DNA of 64,000 nucleotides from Marinobacterium_D sp050908845 (GTDB lineage: Bacteria; Pseudomonadota; Gammaproteobacteria; Pseudomonadales; Balneatricaceae), in contig NZ_CP194171.1 in assembly GCF_050908845.1 (NCBI RefSeq), forward strand, positions 1,860,001-1,924,000, written 5' to 3'. Within the stretch, counting starts at the first letter, position 1. Each line of letters begins with the position of its first letter. Both the position numbers and the translations under genes were made by a program. Below the pieces are notes generated by a model that saw only the letters and a program-made list of their open reading frames with translations, did not search any database and had not been told where the DNA came from. Positions 7,335 through 16,275 of the stretch are shown here, one piece after another.

Positions 7335-9293
7335 ATGTTCAAGAATCTTAAGCTCAGTGCTCAGATCAGCCTCGGTTACGCCGCAGTGATCGTGTTACTG
7401 CTGATCGTATCCATTACGGCGTACTTCGGCCTGACCAGTGCGGTGGAAGGTTTTCGTGAATACCGTGGTCTGGCGAGGGACACCAACCTGGCCGGTCGTG
7501 TGCAAGCCAATATGCTGACGGTCCGCTTGATGGCCAAGGATTATCTCGTCACCAACAACGAGGAAGATATCGAGCGGTTTGAAGAGCGCTTTGCACTGCT
7601 GCGCGAACTGACAGATGAGGCGCTGGTAGAGATCCAGAAGCCTGAGCGTGCCGAGAAAGTTCGTCTGGTAGACAGTGAGCTTTCCAGCTACGAGCAGGCG
7701 TTTGAGGAAGCGGTCAAGCATATAACACGCCGCAACGAGATTCTTGATGACATACTCAACAAGGTCGGGCTGAGCATGCGCCAGCAGATGACCAACCTCA
7801 TCGAATCCGTCAATGCAGCGGGCGATACGCAAGCCACCTACCTGGCTGGCCGTGCCCAGGAGTCCCTGCTACTGGCCCGCCTGTATGTGGTGAAATACCT
7901 CTCCTCAGATAACGAAGATGATCTGAAACGTGCTCATCACGAGCTCGACGTTAATCTGGACGATGCGGTGAAGCGCCTGGATCGTGCGCTGGATAACCCG
8001 GAGCGTCGCGCCATGCTGCGTGAGTTCAGCGCCGGTATGGAGACCTACGCCCAGGGGCTGGATGATATCAGTGACGCGATTCATAGCCGTGATGCGGCGG
8101 TAGAAGAGATGGATCGCATTGGACCTGTGATCGCGGATGCCACCGAAGAGGTCAAACTGTCTGTTCAGCGGGATCAGGATGAACTGGGCCCGCGCGTCGA
8201 AGCAGACAATGAGAGAACCATCAGTGTTGTAATCTGGGTCTCCCTGGCGTCCATCCTGGTTGCGATTGGCCTGTCCTGGATTCTGGTGCGCATCGTCAAG
8301 AAGCCGCTGGGTGGAGAGCCGCGTGAAATGGAAGCGATCGCCAACCGTATCGCTGAAGGGGATCTGCAGGTTGAATTCACCAACCGCGAAAGCGCGACCG
8401 GTGTCTACAAGGCGATGATGCACATGGTCGAGCAGCTGACATCGACTATTCAGCAGGTGCGCAGTGGCGCCGATGGCCTTGCCAGCGCGTCCAATGAGCT
8501 GAACGCTTCTGCCCAGACCATCAGCCAGGCGGCTACCGAACAGGCGGCCAGTGTGGAAGAGACCACCTCTTCGGTGGAGCAGCTGCACGCGTCTGTGCAG
8601 CAGAATACCGAGAACGCCCGTGTCACCGACCAGATGGCCACCGAAGCGGCTACCGAGGCGCAAAAGGGCGGTGAAGCGGTCAAACGCACCGTGTCGGCGA
8701 TGAAAGAGATCGCCAACAAGATCAGCCTGATCGAAGATATCGCCTACAAGACCAACCTGCTCTCGCTGAACGCCGCCATCGAGGCCGCTCGTGCCGGTGA
8801 GCATGGTAAAGGCTTCACCGTGGTTGCTGCAGAAGTGCGCAAGCTGGCAGAAAACAGCCGGGTTACTGCCCAGGAGATCAACGAGCTGGCCACCAACAGC
8901 GTATCGATCGCTGAAGATGCCGGGCGCCTGCTCGAGGCGATGGTGCCGAGTATCTCCAAAACAGCGGATCTGGTGCAGGAGATCACGGCAGCGTCCGTGG
9001 AACAGGCATCCGGTATCGATCAGATCAACGGTGCCATGTCCCAGCTCGATAGCGTGACTCAGCAGAATGCTTCCTCCTCTGAGGAGCTGGCCGCAACGGC
9101 GGAAGAGCTGAGCAGCCAGGCAGAGGCACTGTTGGATGCGGTAGCCTTCTTCCAGTTGCAGGCTGAGCGCGGGCAGAAGCGCAAAGCCGCAGCGGCGGAT
9201 GCCGGTCGCTCCAACGCCTACAAGGCGGCGGAGAAAAAGGTTGCCAAACAGCACAACGATGACTTTAACGACAGTGACTTCAAACGCTACTGA
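7335..9293 (+). CDS. Methyl-accepting chemotaxis protein with helical bimodular (HBM-like) sensor
   Basis: A 652-residue transmembrane chemoreceptor. TM1 spans about residues 14-34 and TM2 about 295-315. The roughly 260-residue periplasmic part is all-helical, with two similar halves (RVQANMLTVRLMAKDYLV and RAQESLLLARLYVVKYL), the pattern of HBM sensors such as McpS, which bind small organic acids. A HAMP domain follows, then the signalling hairpin with tip IAYKTNLLSLNAAIEAARAG near residue 470. There is no C-terminal NWETF-type pentapeptide for CheR/CheB docking; the tail is Lys/Asp-rich. A spaced AAGGAAGCAG precedes the ATG. It is embedded between the two cheW genes, so it is probably the dedicated receptor of this system. 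Confidence 0.92.
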   Translation: MFKNLKLSAQISLGYAAVIVLLLIVSITAYFGLTSAVEGFREYRGLARDTNLAGRVQANMLTVRLMAKDYLVTNNEEDIERFEERFALLRELTDEALVEIQKPERAEKVRLVDSELSSYEQAFEEAVKHITRRNEILDDILNKVGLSMRQQMTNLIESVNAAGDTQATYLAGRAQESLLLARLYVVKYLSSDNEDDLKRAHHELDVNLDDAVKRLDRALDNPERRAMLREFSAGMETYAQGLDDISDAIHSRDAAVEEMDRIGPVIADATEEVKLSVQRDQDELGPRVEADNERTISVVIWVSLASILVAIGLSWILVRIVKKPLGGEPREMEAIANRIAEGDLQVEFTNRESATGVYKAMMHMVEQLTSTIQQVRSGADGLASASNELNASAQTISQAATEQAASVEETTSSVEQLHASVQQNTENARVTDQMATEAATEAQKGGEAVKRTVSAMKEIANKISLIEDIAYKTNLLSLNAAIEAARAGEHGKGFTVVAAEVRKLAENSRVTAQEINELATNSVSIAEDAGRLLEAMVPSISKTADLVQEITAASVEQASGIDQINGAMSQLDSVTQQNASSSEELAATAEELSSQAEALLDAVAFFQLQAERGQKRKAAAADAGRSNAYKAAEKKVAKQHNDDFNDSDFKRY

Positions 9294-9304
9294 GAACTCA
9301 GGTT

Positions 9305-9841
9305 ATGGAAGAAGCAGAAGTCATGGATAGCGAGGCGTCCCGGGGGAATGACGCACAGGGTCAGTACCTGACCTTCCGTGTCCTCAACAACCGTTACGCC
9401 ATCGATATTCTCGACGTTAAGGAGATCATCGAAGTGACCATGATGACGCGTGTGCCCAAGGCACATGCGTCGGTCAGAGGGGTGATGAACCTGCGCGGTA
9501 ATGTAGCGCCGGTGGTGGATCTGGCTCACCGCCTGCAAAACAAGCCGCTGCAGACCGACCGCCGGACGATCATTCTGGTCGTTGAGCTGGAGATCGAAAG
9601 CGAGACTCAAATCCTCGGCATGCTGGCCAACGAGGTCAATGAGATCGTCGAGATCAACGCAGAGAATATCCAGTCGGCACCCGAGTTTGGCGCCGGTATT
9701 CGCCGTGAATTTATCGACCGCATGGCCCGTGTGGACGATGAATTCATCATCATGTTGAACCTGCCGCGAGTGCTTAATACAGACGAGCTCTCGCAAAGCC
9801 AGGCAGGACATGCCGAAGCGGTGGAGGCGCAGGATGCTTAA
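9305..9841 (+). CDS. cheW: CheW adaptor protein (second copy)
   Basis: A 178-residue CheW-like protein paralogous to the one at 6697, with the matching blocks YLTFRVLNNRYAIDILDVKE, VPKAHASVRGVMNLRG and MARVDDEFIIMLNL. The start ATG 9305 is 11 nt after the MCP stop and has only a weak ribosome site; ATG 9323, with GGAAG upstream, is an alternative that would drop six residues. Two adaptors in one operon may differ in receptor or kinase preference. That is inference: nothing in the sequence decides it. Confidence 0.9.
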   Translation: MEEAEVMDSEASRGNDAQGQYLTFRVLNNRYAIDILDVKEIIEVTMMTRVPKAHASVRGVMNLRGNVAPVVDLAHRLQNKPLQTDRRTIILVVELEIESETQILGMLANEVNEIVEINAENIQSAPEFGAGIRREFIDRMARVDDEFIIMLNLPRVLNTDELSQSQAGHAEAVEAQDA

Positions 9842-9880
9842 TCCTCTGCCGCTTCGATCCTCTCTTACTTACATTGACGG

Positions 9881-10684
9881 ATGTCGATGCACCCGATAAC
9901 AGACGATGAATTCAGAAAGTTCGCCAAGCTGTTACAGGATCGTGCGGGCATCCATCTGACGGACAAGAAAAAGGTGATGCTGTCGACGCGTTTGGAGCGT
10001 CGACTGAATCATTTTGGCTTTGACCGCTACTCCCAGTATTTTCGCCTGGTGACCTCCGGCGAAGCACCGGAAGAGCTGCAGGTGATGATCGATCACCTGA
10101 CCACCAACGAAACCCACTTTTTCCGCGAAGCGGAGCATTTCCGTTTTCTAGCCAACACCCTGCGAGAGGAAGGTTTTGACCGTTGCCGGATCTGGTGTGC
10201 CGCCTCCTCATCCGGTGAAGAGGTGTATACCTTGGCGATGATCCTGCAGGACGTGCTTGGTTCCGGGCGCTGGCAGGTGCTTGGGTCGGATATCAGCACC
10301 CGCATTCTTGAACGTGCGCAGCGTGGCATCTACCCAGAAGACGGCAACAGCTCAATCCCGGAGTATTACCTGAAGCATTTTTGCCTGAAGGGCGTGGGCC
10401 GCTATGAAGGCTGCTTCACGCTGGACCGGCGCCTGCGCGAGGGGATCGAGTTTCGCCAGATCAACCTGACTGACAGATTGCCGTCGATCGGCACGTTCGA
10501 CTTTATCTTCATCCGCAATGTTATGATCTACTTTGATCAGCCGACGAAGGTGAATGTCGTTGCCAGCGTTTTGAAAGCGCTTCGTCCCGGTGGCTATATC
10601 ATTACCAGCCACTCCGAAACACTGCACGGCATAAACCCGGATATCCGCATGATCAGGCCCTCGGTGTATCAGAAAAAGAGTTAA
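9881..10684 (+). CDS. cheR: Chemoreceptor glutamate methyltransferase CheR
   Basis: A 267-residue SAM-dependent methyltransferase that methylates glutamates on MCP helices. The all-helical N-terminal domain (about 1-80, including TDKKKVMLSTRLERRL) carries the Arg-rich helix that contacts receptors. The SAM domain has LTTNETHFFRE, the binding loop WCAASSSGEEVYTLAM, GSDIST (SAM-ribose acidic loop) and FIFIRNVMIYFD, all characteristic of CheR. No beta-subdomain insertion for pentapeptide tethering is obvious, consistent with the operon's MCP lacking such a tail. It starts at ATG 9881 after a 39-nt gap and is followed closely by cheD. Confidence 0.95.
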   Translation: MSMHPITDDEFRKFAKLLQDRAGIHLTDKKKVMLSTRLERRLNHFGFDRYSQYFRLVTSGEAPEELQVMIDHLTTNETHFFREAEHFRFLANTLREEGFDRCRIWCAASSSGEEVYTLAMILQDVLGSGRWQVLGSDISTRILERAQRGIYPEDGNSSIPEYYLKHFCLKGVGRYEGCFTLDRRLREGIEFRQINLTDRLPSIGTFDFIFIRNVMIYFDQPTKVNVVASVLKALRPGGYIITSHSETLHGINPDIRMIRPSVYQKKS

Positions 10685-10692
10685 CCCCGTAC

Positions 10693-11268
10693 GTGAAACG
10701 CATCACCCTACATCCCGGTGACCTGCACGTCTCATCGGACCCCGCCATTACGCTATCCACGCTGCTGGGATCGTGCGTTTCCGCCTGCCTGTACGACCCG
10801 GTCAACGGGGTTTTTGGGATGAACCACTTTCTGTTGGCGGCCAAGAGTTACACCGGTGCTGCGTTTTCGTTTGAAAGCCAAAGCGGGCGCTATGGTATCA
10901 ACGCCATGGAGCTGCTGATCAACGATATGCTGGCCATGGGGGCCATCAGGTCTCAGCTGAAAGCGAAGGTTTTCGGGGGCGCCAACGTGCTATCGAGCTT
11001 GTCGGGCGGCGTATTTGCCATCGGTGATGTAAATGCCCGCTTTATTACGTCCTACCTTCAAAACGAAAAGATTCCGGTCGTCGCGTCGGATCTGGGCGGT
11101 GCGCGTGGCCGCCAGATCCACTTTCAAGGCGCTGATTTCAGTGTCTTCGTTAAACTGCTCGGCCAGGAAAATGCGCATCAGGTTATCAGTCGGGAGCGCC
11201 ATTATCTGGATAAGGCGATTCACGAACAGGAACGATTGGGAGATGAGAACAATGTCACTTTCCTCTGA
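10693..11268 (+). CDS. cheD: Chemoreceptor glutamine deamidase CheD
   Basis: A 191-residue CheD. The family converts specific MCP glutamines to glutamates, and in some bacteria binds CheC or CheY. Catalytic Cys28 (LLGSCVSACLYD) and His45 (GMNHFLL) are present, as are the GGAxV-type loop (FGGANVL) and the GGxxGRQIHF C-terminal motif. The GTG start at 10693 is 8 nt after the cheR stop. Its stop overlaps the first cheB start codon by one base (TGATG), so the two are probably translated in a coupled way. The residues after about 165 form a charged tail beyond the usual core. Confidence 0.93.
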   Translation: MKRITLHPGDLHVSSDPAITLSTLLGSCVSACLYDPVNGVFGMNHFLLAAKSYTGAAFSFESQSGRYGINAMELLINDMLAMGAIRSQLKAKVFGGANVLSSLSGGVFAIGDVNARFITSYLQNEKIPVVASDLGGARGRQIHFQGADFSVFVKLLGQENAHQVISRERHYLDKAIHEQERLGDENNVTFL

Positions 11269-12356
11269 TGGGCGCCAACATGCCGATTAAAGTGCTCATC
11301 GTCGATGACTCCGCCGTGGTGCGCCAGGTGCTGGTGTCGCTGCTGTCGACCGCAGCCGATATCGAGGTGATCGGTGCGGCCTCTGACCCCATTTTCGCCA
11401 TGAAGAAGATGGAAAAAGAGTGGCCGGACGTGATCGTGCTGGATATCGAGATGCCGCGCATGGATGGGATCACTTTCCTGAAGAAACTGATGGCCGAACA
11501 TCCAACGGCGGTGGTGATCTGCTCGACGCTGACGGAAAAAGGTGCCGAGGTGACCATGCAGGCGATGGCGGCAGGCGCGGTCGATATCATTACCAAGCCC
11601 AAGGCGGGTTTGAAAGGCTTCCTGGAAGAGTCGAAAACCATGCTGCTTGGGGCTGTTCGCGGAGCCGCTGCTGCGCGCATGTCCCGGGTGGGCAGGGGGA
11701 ATGGACGTGCTGCCCCCGGTGTGGTGCAACAAAAGCTCAGTGCCGATACGGTGCTGCCGCCGTCCAGCGGCAAGGTGATCGAAACCACTGACCGCATCGT
11801 CGCAATCGGGACCTCCACCGGCGGCACCCAGGCGCTGGAGTCGGTGCTGACGCAATTGCCTTCCAGTGCACCGGGGATTGTTGTGGTCCAGCATATGCCG
11901 GCTCAGTTTACCCGGGCCTTTGCACAGCGTCTCGACAGCCTGTGCAAGGTGCACGTCAAGGAAGCGGAAAATAACGACCGCGTGATCGAGGGCCAGGTGC
12001 TGATCGCGCCCGGTGGCAAGCATATGCTGCTCCGGCGCAGTGGCGCACAGTACCGGGTTGAAGTGAAAGATGGTCCGCTTGTCAGTCGTCACCGCCCCTC
12101 TGTCGATGTGCTGTTCCGCTCGGTAGCGTCGGCGGCCGGAAAAAATGCGCTCGGTATTATCATGACCGGGATGGGCGATGACGGCGCGCGCGGCATGTTG
12201 GAGCTGCATCGCACCGGTGCCAGAACCCTGGGGCAGAATGAGGCGAGCTGCGTCGTTTACGGCATGCCGAAAGAGGCATACAAGCTCGGTGCGGTCGATC
12301 AGGAAGTAAACCTGAGCGACATACCCAGGGTGATTATGGGATACAGAGGCGGCTAG
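11268..12356 (+). CDS. cheB: Chemotaxis response regulator / protein-glutamate methylesterase CheB
   Basis: A 362-residue two-domain enzyme that removes methyl groups from MCPs when phosphorylated. The receiver domain (about 5-125) has DD at 13-14, phosphoacceptor Asp59 (LDIEMPRMDG) and the KPK loop. A Gly/Ala/Arg linker leads to the methylesterase domain, with nucleophile Ser in GTSTGGTQAL, His in VQHMPAQFTRAF and Asp in TGMGDDGARGM. ATG 11268 overlaps the cheD stop; ATG 11280, giving MPIKVLIVDDS, is an equally good start and closer to family norms. It is the last gene of the operon and is followed about 90 nt later by a strong hairpin. Confidence 0.95.
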   Translation: MGANMPIKVLIVDDSAVVRQVLVSLLSTAADIEVIGAASDPIFAMKKMEKEWPDVIVLDIEMPRMDGITFLKKLMAEHPTAVVICSTLTEKGAEVTMQAMAAGAVDIITKPKAGLKGFLEESKTMLLGAVRGAAAARMSRVGRGNGRAAPGVVQQKLSADTVLPPSSGKVIETTDRIVAIGTSTGGTQALESVLTQLPSSAPGIVVVQHMPAQFTRAFAQRLDSLCKVHVKEAENNDRVIEGQVLIAPGGKHMLLRRSGAQYRVEVKDGPLVSRHRPSVDVLFRSVASAAGKNALGIIMTGMGDDGARGMLELHRTGARTLGQNEASCVVYGMPKEAYKLGAVDQEVNLSDIPRVIMGYRGG

Positions 12357-12445
12357 TCAGGTTTCTCAAATAACCTGTTATCCGGGCGTCATCGTCTTAG
12401 GTTCTCGTTCATAGCCTTGGACGGTATTGAGGATATAAACCATGG

Positions 12446-12475
12446 AAAAGGCCGAACCCCGAGGTTCGGCCTTTT
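12446..12475. terminator. Strong bidirectional rho-independent terminator
   Basis: A perfect 13-bp stem (AAAAGGCCGAACC, CCGA loop, GGTTCGGCCTTTT) with A-tract and T-tract on opposite sides, so it can work in both directions. It sits between the end of the convergent cheB (12356) and the end of the PA2778-type gene (12500). Confidence 0.93.
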
Positions 12476-12499
12476 GTTAACAATAAACCCCGCTGTGCT

Positions 12500-13504
12500 T
12501 TACTGATCAGGCAGCGCGTCTATCGCATGTTGCAGCGTTTCCTCGAAGCTAGCCTTGTAGTGCTCGTTACTGAGCGCCACGGCTCTTTCAGCGTAATCGA
12601 CGGCTTCTCTGGCCAGGCCTCGATCAATCAGGGTTTGCGCCAGGTTATTCAAGGCAGGCGCGTACCCGGGATAAAGCTCAGTGACCTGAAGGTACTGGCG
12701 GCCTGCATCGTCCGTCCTGCCTGCGCTGTAAAGGTAGTTGCCGTACCCCATCAGAAGGTCCCGGTTGCCGGGCCATTGGTCGAGACCAGCCTGCCAGGCG
12801 GCTGCCGATAAATCGGCAGGTGCGTGACGGTCAAAAGCGGCCGTCGCACGAAAGTACTTCCCAGGATCCGCATCCGGTGGCAGATCGCCGGGCTTCACCG
12901 CGACCATGCCCCAATAGTCACCGCGCTTCCAGGTGCGTTCAAACACCTTCATATCGGCGGCGTAGCGCTCGGTAATCCCTGTGCGCAGGATGATAGTCTC
13001 ATCCTCCAGGTCGTAGCCGATCGCCACGGCGTAGTGCCAGCGCGGGTACCACTCCATCGCCAGGTTCTGCAGTACCAGTACCGGGTAACCTGCGTCGATG
13101 GCATCGATCAGTGCCTCCAGTTCCGGTTCGATGGTGTAGGCGATACGCTGATACTGGCGCGTGGTCGCCAGCATCTCCACCTGAAAGCTACCCTCACGCT
13201 CTGGCACGAAAACCCTGGGCTTTAACGCTTCGGGCGTAACCGGCTGACCGCTGTAATCAAGGATAGTGGCCAGGGCAGCAGGGCCGCACTGGTATTGTTC
13301 CTGGGGATTAAACGGCACCTTCGTCAGCTCTGCCCGCGCGGGCGACTGCTGTGGCAGCGGGCTGTTGAGCAGTGCGTTGGTTTGTGGTGTCGCACTGCAG
13401 CCGGCCAGTACCAGCAAGCTGGTGAACAGGGCGAGTAACGGACGGAAAAGTGTGCGCCCGGAGACTCCGGGCGCGGCTGGGCGGTTAAATATTGGGGAAG
13501 ACAT
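12500..13504 (-). CDS. PA2778 family cysteine peptidase with TPR repeats, lipoprotein
   Basis: A 334-residue predicted lipoprotein: a basic N-terminus and hydrophobic helix end in the lipobox LAGC (lipidated Cys36). A C39-like papain-fold domain follows with catalytic Cys73 (QYQCGPAALAT) and His157 (RWHYAVAIGYD); residues 240-320 form about two TPR units (LLMGYGNYLYSAGRTDDA, ALNNLAQTLIDRG). The architecture and the partner gene upstream match the Pseudomonas PA2778/PA2779 pair. The family is annotated as a peptidase but its substrate is not known to me. The start at 13504 lies inside the end of the PA2779-type gene (20-nt overlap), so the two are very likely co-translated. Confidence 0.85.
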   Translation of the reverse strand: MSSPIFNRPAAPGVSGRTLFRPLLALFTSLLVLAGCSATPQTNALLNSPLPQQSPARAELTKVPFNPQEQYQCGPAALATILDYSGQPVTPEALKPRVFVPEREGSFQVEMLATTRQYQRIAYTIEPELEALIDAIDAGYPVLVLQNLAMEWYPRWHYAVAIGYDLEDETIILRTGITERYAADMKVFERTWKRGDYWGMVAVKPGDLPPDADPGKYFRATAAFDRHAPADLSAAAWQAGLDQWPGNRDLLMGYGNYLYSAGRTDDAGRQYLQVTELYPGYAPALNNLAQTLIDRGLAREAVDYAERAVALSNEHYKASFEETLQHAIDALPDQ

Positions 13505-13868
13505 CGGTGGCGCCGAGCAGATCCAGAAGAACCAGAATCAGGATGACAGCCAGAATAGCACCGAGGATACCGCCGGCCGGCAGGTCATCCATCTTGCTGT
13601 CGAGCTGCGCCAGTTCGCTGGCGGTGAGGCTGTCGACGCGGTCCTGAACGTGCTCTACATCCACGCCCAGGTCCACGAGCTGCTGTTTCACATCATCGCG
13701 CATCAGCATCTCCTTGATCTCGGAGCGACGATCCTCAAGCGTGGATTCGGCCGCGATCTGATCGGTGGTGACGATGGCTGCGGATGCAGGAACCTGAACG
13801 CCGGCGAAGGTAAACAGCGCCATCAGAATCCAGGCAATAAAGCGGGAACGTGTCGGGTGAGACTTCAT
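13485..13868 (-). CDS. PA2779 family small membrane protein
   Basis: A 127-residue protein with an N-terminal signal peptide or anchor (cleavage plausible after ASA near residue 30), a charged helical middle (residues 35-95, with repeated acidic and basic heptads) and a strongly hydrophobic C-terminal helix (about 100-120, ILGAILAVILILVLLDLLG). It always appears with PA2778-like genes in organisms I recall, and here the two overlap by 20 nt. The biochemical role is unknown. A membrane-bound partner or substrate of the neighbouring peptidase-like lipoprotein is an inference from linkage only. Confidence 0.8.
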   Translation of the reverse strand: MKSHPTRSRFIAWILMALFTFAGVQVPASAAIVTTDQIAAESTLEDRRSEIKEMLMRDDVKQQLVDLGVDVEHVQDRVDSLTASELAQLDSKMDDLPAGGILGAILAVILILVLLDLLGATDVFPNI

Positions 13869-14029
13869 GGTTTCTCCTTGGCCTTAATCTATCCGGCCTT
13901 TTCAGTTTCTCAGGCCTAGTGGGTTGGTGTAGCACAGGGTCCGATAGTCAGTATTGACCAAAGTTCACTTTTGGACAGGCCGATTTGCAACGAAAGTTTT
14001 GAATTTAAGGCGAAATTTGGGGGGGAGGC

Positions 14030-14054
14030 ACGGGAGCCGGAAGGCGACTCCCGT
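14030..14054 (-). terminator. Stem-loop after the rhodanese gene
   Basis: A 7-bp inverted repeat (ACGGGAG / CTCCCGT) with an 11-nt GC-rich loop lies about 20 nt past the rhodanese stop. In the minus-strand direction it is followed by a C-rich run rather than a T-tract, so it may be a weak or Rho-assisted terminator. The remaining 160 nt up to the PA2779-type gene shows nothing further. Confidence 0.4.
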
Positions 14055-14075
14055 CGGACCTGTGTTTTGTAACGC

Positions 14076-14456
14076 TTAATCGAAGCGGGGCAGGGTCGGT
14101 TTGACCACCTTCTTGCCCGCCGCCTGCCAGGCATCGAAGCCGCCGCTGATCGAGCTGACATGCAGGTAGCCCATCTCTTTCATCGCCAGTGCGCTCAGCG
14201 CAGCGCGGCCGCTGGTCTTGCAGTAGATCATCAGGTTCAGATCCCGTGCCGACAGGGCTTCATCGGATGAGAGCTTGAACTCCAGCAGCCCGCGGGGAAT
14301 ATTCACAGCGCCGGGCAGGTGGCCGTTGTTGTACTCCTCGGGCTCGCGTACATCGATGATCGCATCGGCCGACAGTATTTCAGCTTCGGCTGCATTCAGG
14401 TCGACTTCCTGAATCTGCGCCTTGGCGGCGCCTACAAGATCCATGGCTGTTTTCAT
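14076..14456 (-). CDS. Rhodanese-like sulfurtransferase, single domain
   Basis: A 126-residue rhodanese domain. The family transfers sulfane sulfur through a cysteine persulfide. The CH2A-type IIDVREPEEYNNGHLPGAVNIPRG, active-site loop around Cys79 (IYCKTSGRAA) and the closing GGFDAW motif are intact. There is no signal peptide, so it is cytoplasmic. Its ATG overlaps the stop of the SulP gene in ATGA fashion (4 nt), placing it third in an operon with a persulfide dioxygenase-type hydrolase and a SulP transporter. In that setting it probably handles glutathione persulfide or thiosulfate. Confidence 0.92.
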   Translation of the reverse strand: MKTAMDLVGAAKAQIQEVDLNAAEAEILSADAIIDVREPEEYNNGHLPGAVNIPRGLLEFKLSSDEALSARDLNLMIYCKTSGRAALSALAMKEMGYLHVSSISGGFDAWQAAGKKVVKPTLPRFD

Positions 14457-16267
14457 GATCGCTGTTCCTCCATTGTGTGTTGAGTCGGGCAGGCTTCGGG
14501 TTGGGCTGCCAGGGTGCGTTTCGTGGTTTCCGGGTCCAATGCCGCCATCGCTTCGTACTGGCTCAGATACACGTTGCCGGTAAGCTGCTGCAGCAGATGG
14601 CTGTTGCGCAGCTGGTCCATGACCGGGCCTTTCACCTCCGAGAGGTGCAGGCTGATACCGGCGATGCCGAGGCGCTCATTGATCGCCTCGAGGCTTTCCA
14701 GGGCGCTGGCGTCGATCAGATTGACGCCGGGGCACATCAGCACCAGGGCATCGATGCCAGGGTGAGACTCCACCAGCGCGGCGATGCGATCTTCCAGGTA
14801 GCGCGCGTTGGGGAAATAAAGGCTTTCGTCCACCCGCACCGTCAGTACATGGGGGCTTTGAATCACATGAAAGCGCTCCTCGTTACGAAAGTGCTGGCTG
14901 CCGGGCAGCTGGCCCACCACCGCCATATGCGGTTTGCTGGTGCGCCATAGAAACAGCAGCAGCGACAGCGCGAGCCCGAGGATGATGCCGGTTTCCACGC
15001 CGACAACAAGCACACTCACCAGCGTGGCGATCAGGGCGAGACCGTCCTGACGCGAATACTTCCAGGTGCGGGCGATGGCGCGCAGGTCCACCAGGGTCAG
15101 CACGGCGACGATGATGGTGGCCGCCAGCACCGCCCTTGGCAGGCTCTCGAATAGCGGGGTAAAGAACATTACCGTGACGCCGATGCCGAGGGCGGAGAGA
15201 GCTCCGGCCAGCGGTGTCTGGGCGCCGGCCTCAAAGCTGACCACGGAGCGCGAAAAACCGCCGGTGACCGGCATGCCACCGCTCAGTGCCGAGGCGATGT
15301 TGGCGCTGCCCAGGGCGCTGAGTTCCTGGTTGGGATGGATACGCTGGCGCCTTCGCGCGGCAAAGGTCTGGGCCACGGACACCGACTCCATAAAGCCCAC
15401 CAGACTGATCAGCACGGCACCGGGCAGCAACTGGTAGATCAGCGCCAGATCGAAGTTTGGTAACTGCAGCGATGGCAGTCCGGTGGGGACTGCGCCGACC
15501 ACGGGGACGCCTGCTTCAGACAGGTTCAATCCGGCCACCAGCGCGGCGGTCACCACCAGCGCCAGTACCGGCGCGGCGCGACTCAGGTTGGCGGCTGCGC
15601 CGTTTGAAAGGCCGATCGCCATCAGGAAGTTTTTGCCCTGTTTCCGCGCCAGATAAAGGAAGGCGATGCTGCCAAGGCCGATCAGCAGCGTTGGTAGATT
15701 GGTGTCGCCGAGACCTGCCAGCGTGGATGTCAGCAGCTCAAAGGCGGTATCGCCACCGGCCTTGATACCGAGGATATGACGCAGCTGGCCCAGGGTAATC
15801 AGAATGCCGGAGGCGGTGACAAAGCCTGAGACCACCGGGTGGCTGAGAAAGTTGACCAGAAAGCCGAGGCGCAGCAGCGACATGCCGATCAGGATCACAC
15901 CCGATAGCATCGCCATCAGCATGGCCGCCTGTACATACTCGGCGCTGCCGGCCGGAAACAGCGGCATAAGGATTGCGCCGGTCATCAGCGAAACCACGGC
16001 CACCGGGCCCACCGCCAGTGCCCGGCTGGTGCCGAACAGGGCGTAGGCGATCAGCGGCAGAATACTGGCGTACAGCCCGATAACGGGCGGCAGCCCGGCC
16101 AGCATGGCATAGGCGAGACTTTGCGGAATCAGCATCAGGGTGACGATCACCGCGGCCAGGCCATCCTTCAGTGCCATATCCCGGTTGTATTCCCGTGCCC
16201 AGAACAGGCAGGGCAGAATGCGGGAAGCCTGGATGTGGCGGGGGCGGATCTTTGAAAATCGGGTCAT
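14453..16267 (-). CDS. SulP family anion transporter with STAS domain
   Basis: A 604-residue SulP/SLC26-type permease from ATG 16267, which has GAGG seven bases upstream; an in-frame TTG at 16279 is less likely. The N-terminal part holds 10-14 membrane segments with the family block MLIPQSLAYAMLAGLPPVIGLYAS and the later PVTGGFSRSVVSFEAGAQTPLAG. The C-terminal cytoplasmic STAS domain (about residues 470-570) includes VRVDESLYFPNARYLED and LMCPGVNLIDASALESLE. SulP proteins carry sulfate, bicarbonate or other oxyanions. Between a persulfide dioxygenase-type enzyme, which makes sulfite, and a rhodanese, sulfite or sulfate export or exchange is the natural inference. The ribosome site lies within the end of the upstream gene. 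Confidence 0.9.
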   Translation of the reverse strand: MTRFSKIRPRHIQASRILPCLFWAREYNRDMALKDGLAAVIVTLMLIPQSLAYAMLAGLPPVIGLYASILPLIAYALFGTSRALAVGPVAVVSLMTGAILMPLFPAGSAEYVQAAMLMAMLSGVILIGMSLLRLGFLVNFLSHPVVSGFVTASGILITLGQLRHILGIKAGGDTAFELLTSTLAGLGDTNLPTLLIGLGSIAFLYLARKQGKNFLMAIGLSNGAAANLSRAAPVLALVVTAALVAGLNLSEAGVPVVGAVPTGLPSLQLPNFDLALIYQLLPGAVLISLVGFMESVSVAQTFAARRRQRIHPNQELSALGSANIASALSGGMPVTGGFSRSVVSFEAGAQTPLAGALSALGIGVTVMFFTPLFESLPRAVLAATIIVAVLTLVDLRAIARTWKYSRQDGLALIATLVSVLVVGVETGIILGLALSLLLFLWRTSKPHMAVVGQLPGSQHFRNEERFHVIQSPHVLTVRVDESLYFPNARYLEDRIAALVESHPGIDALVLMCPGVNLIDASALESLEAINERLGIAGISLHLSEVKGPVMDQLRNSHLLQQLTGNVYLSQYEAMAALDPETTKRTLAAQPEACPTQHTMEEQRS

Positions 16268-16275
16268 GCCAAGCC

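Noticed and set aside
7905..9254. A 449-codon minus-strand frame opposite the HBM-type MCP
   Set aside because: Shadow of the chemoreceptor gene; no domain, and no ribosome site was identified.
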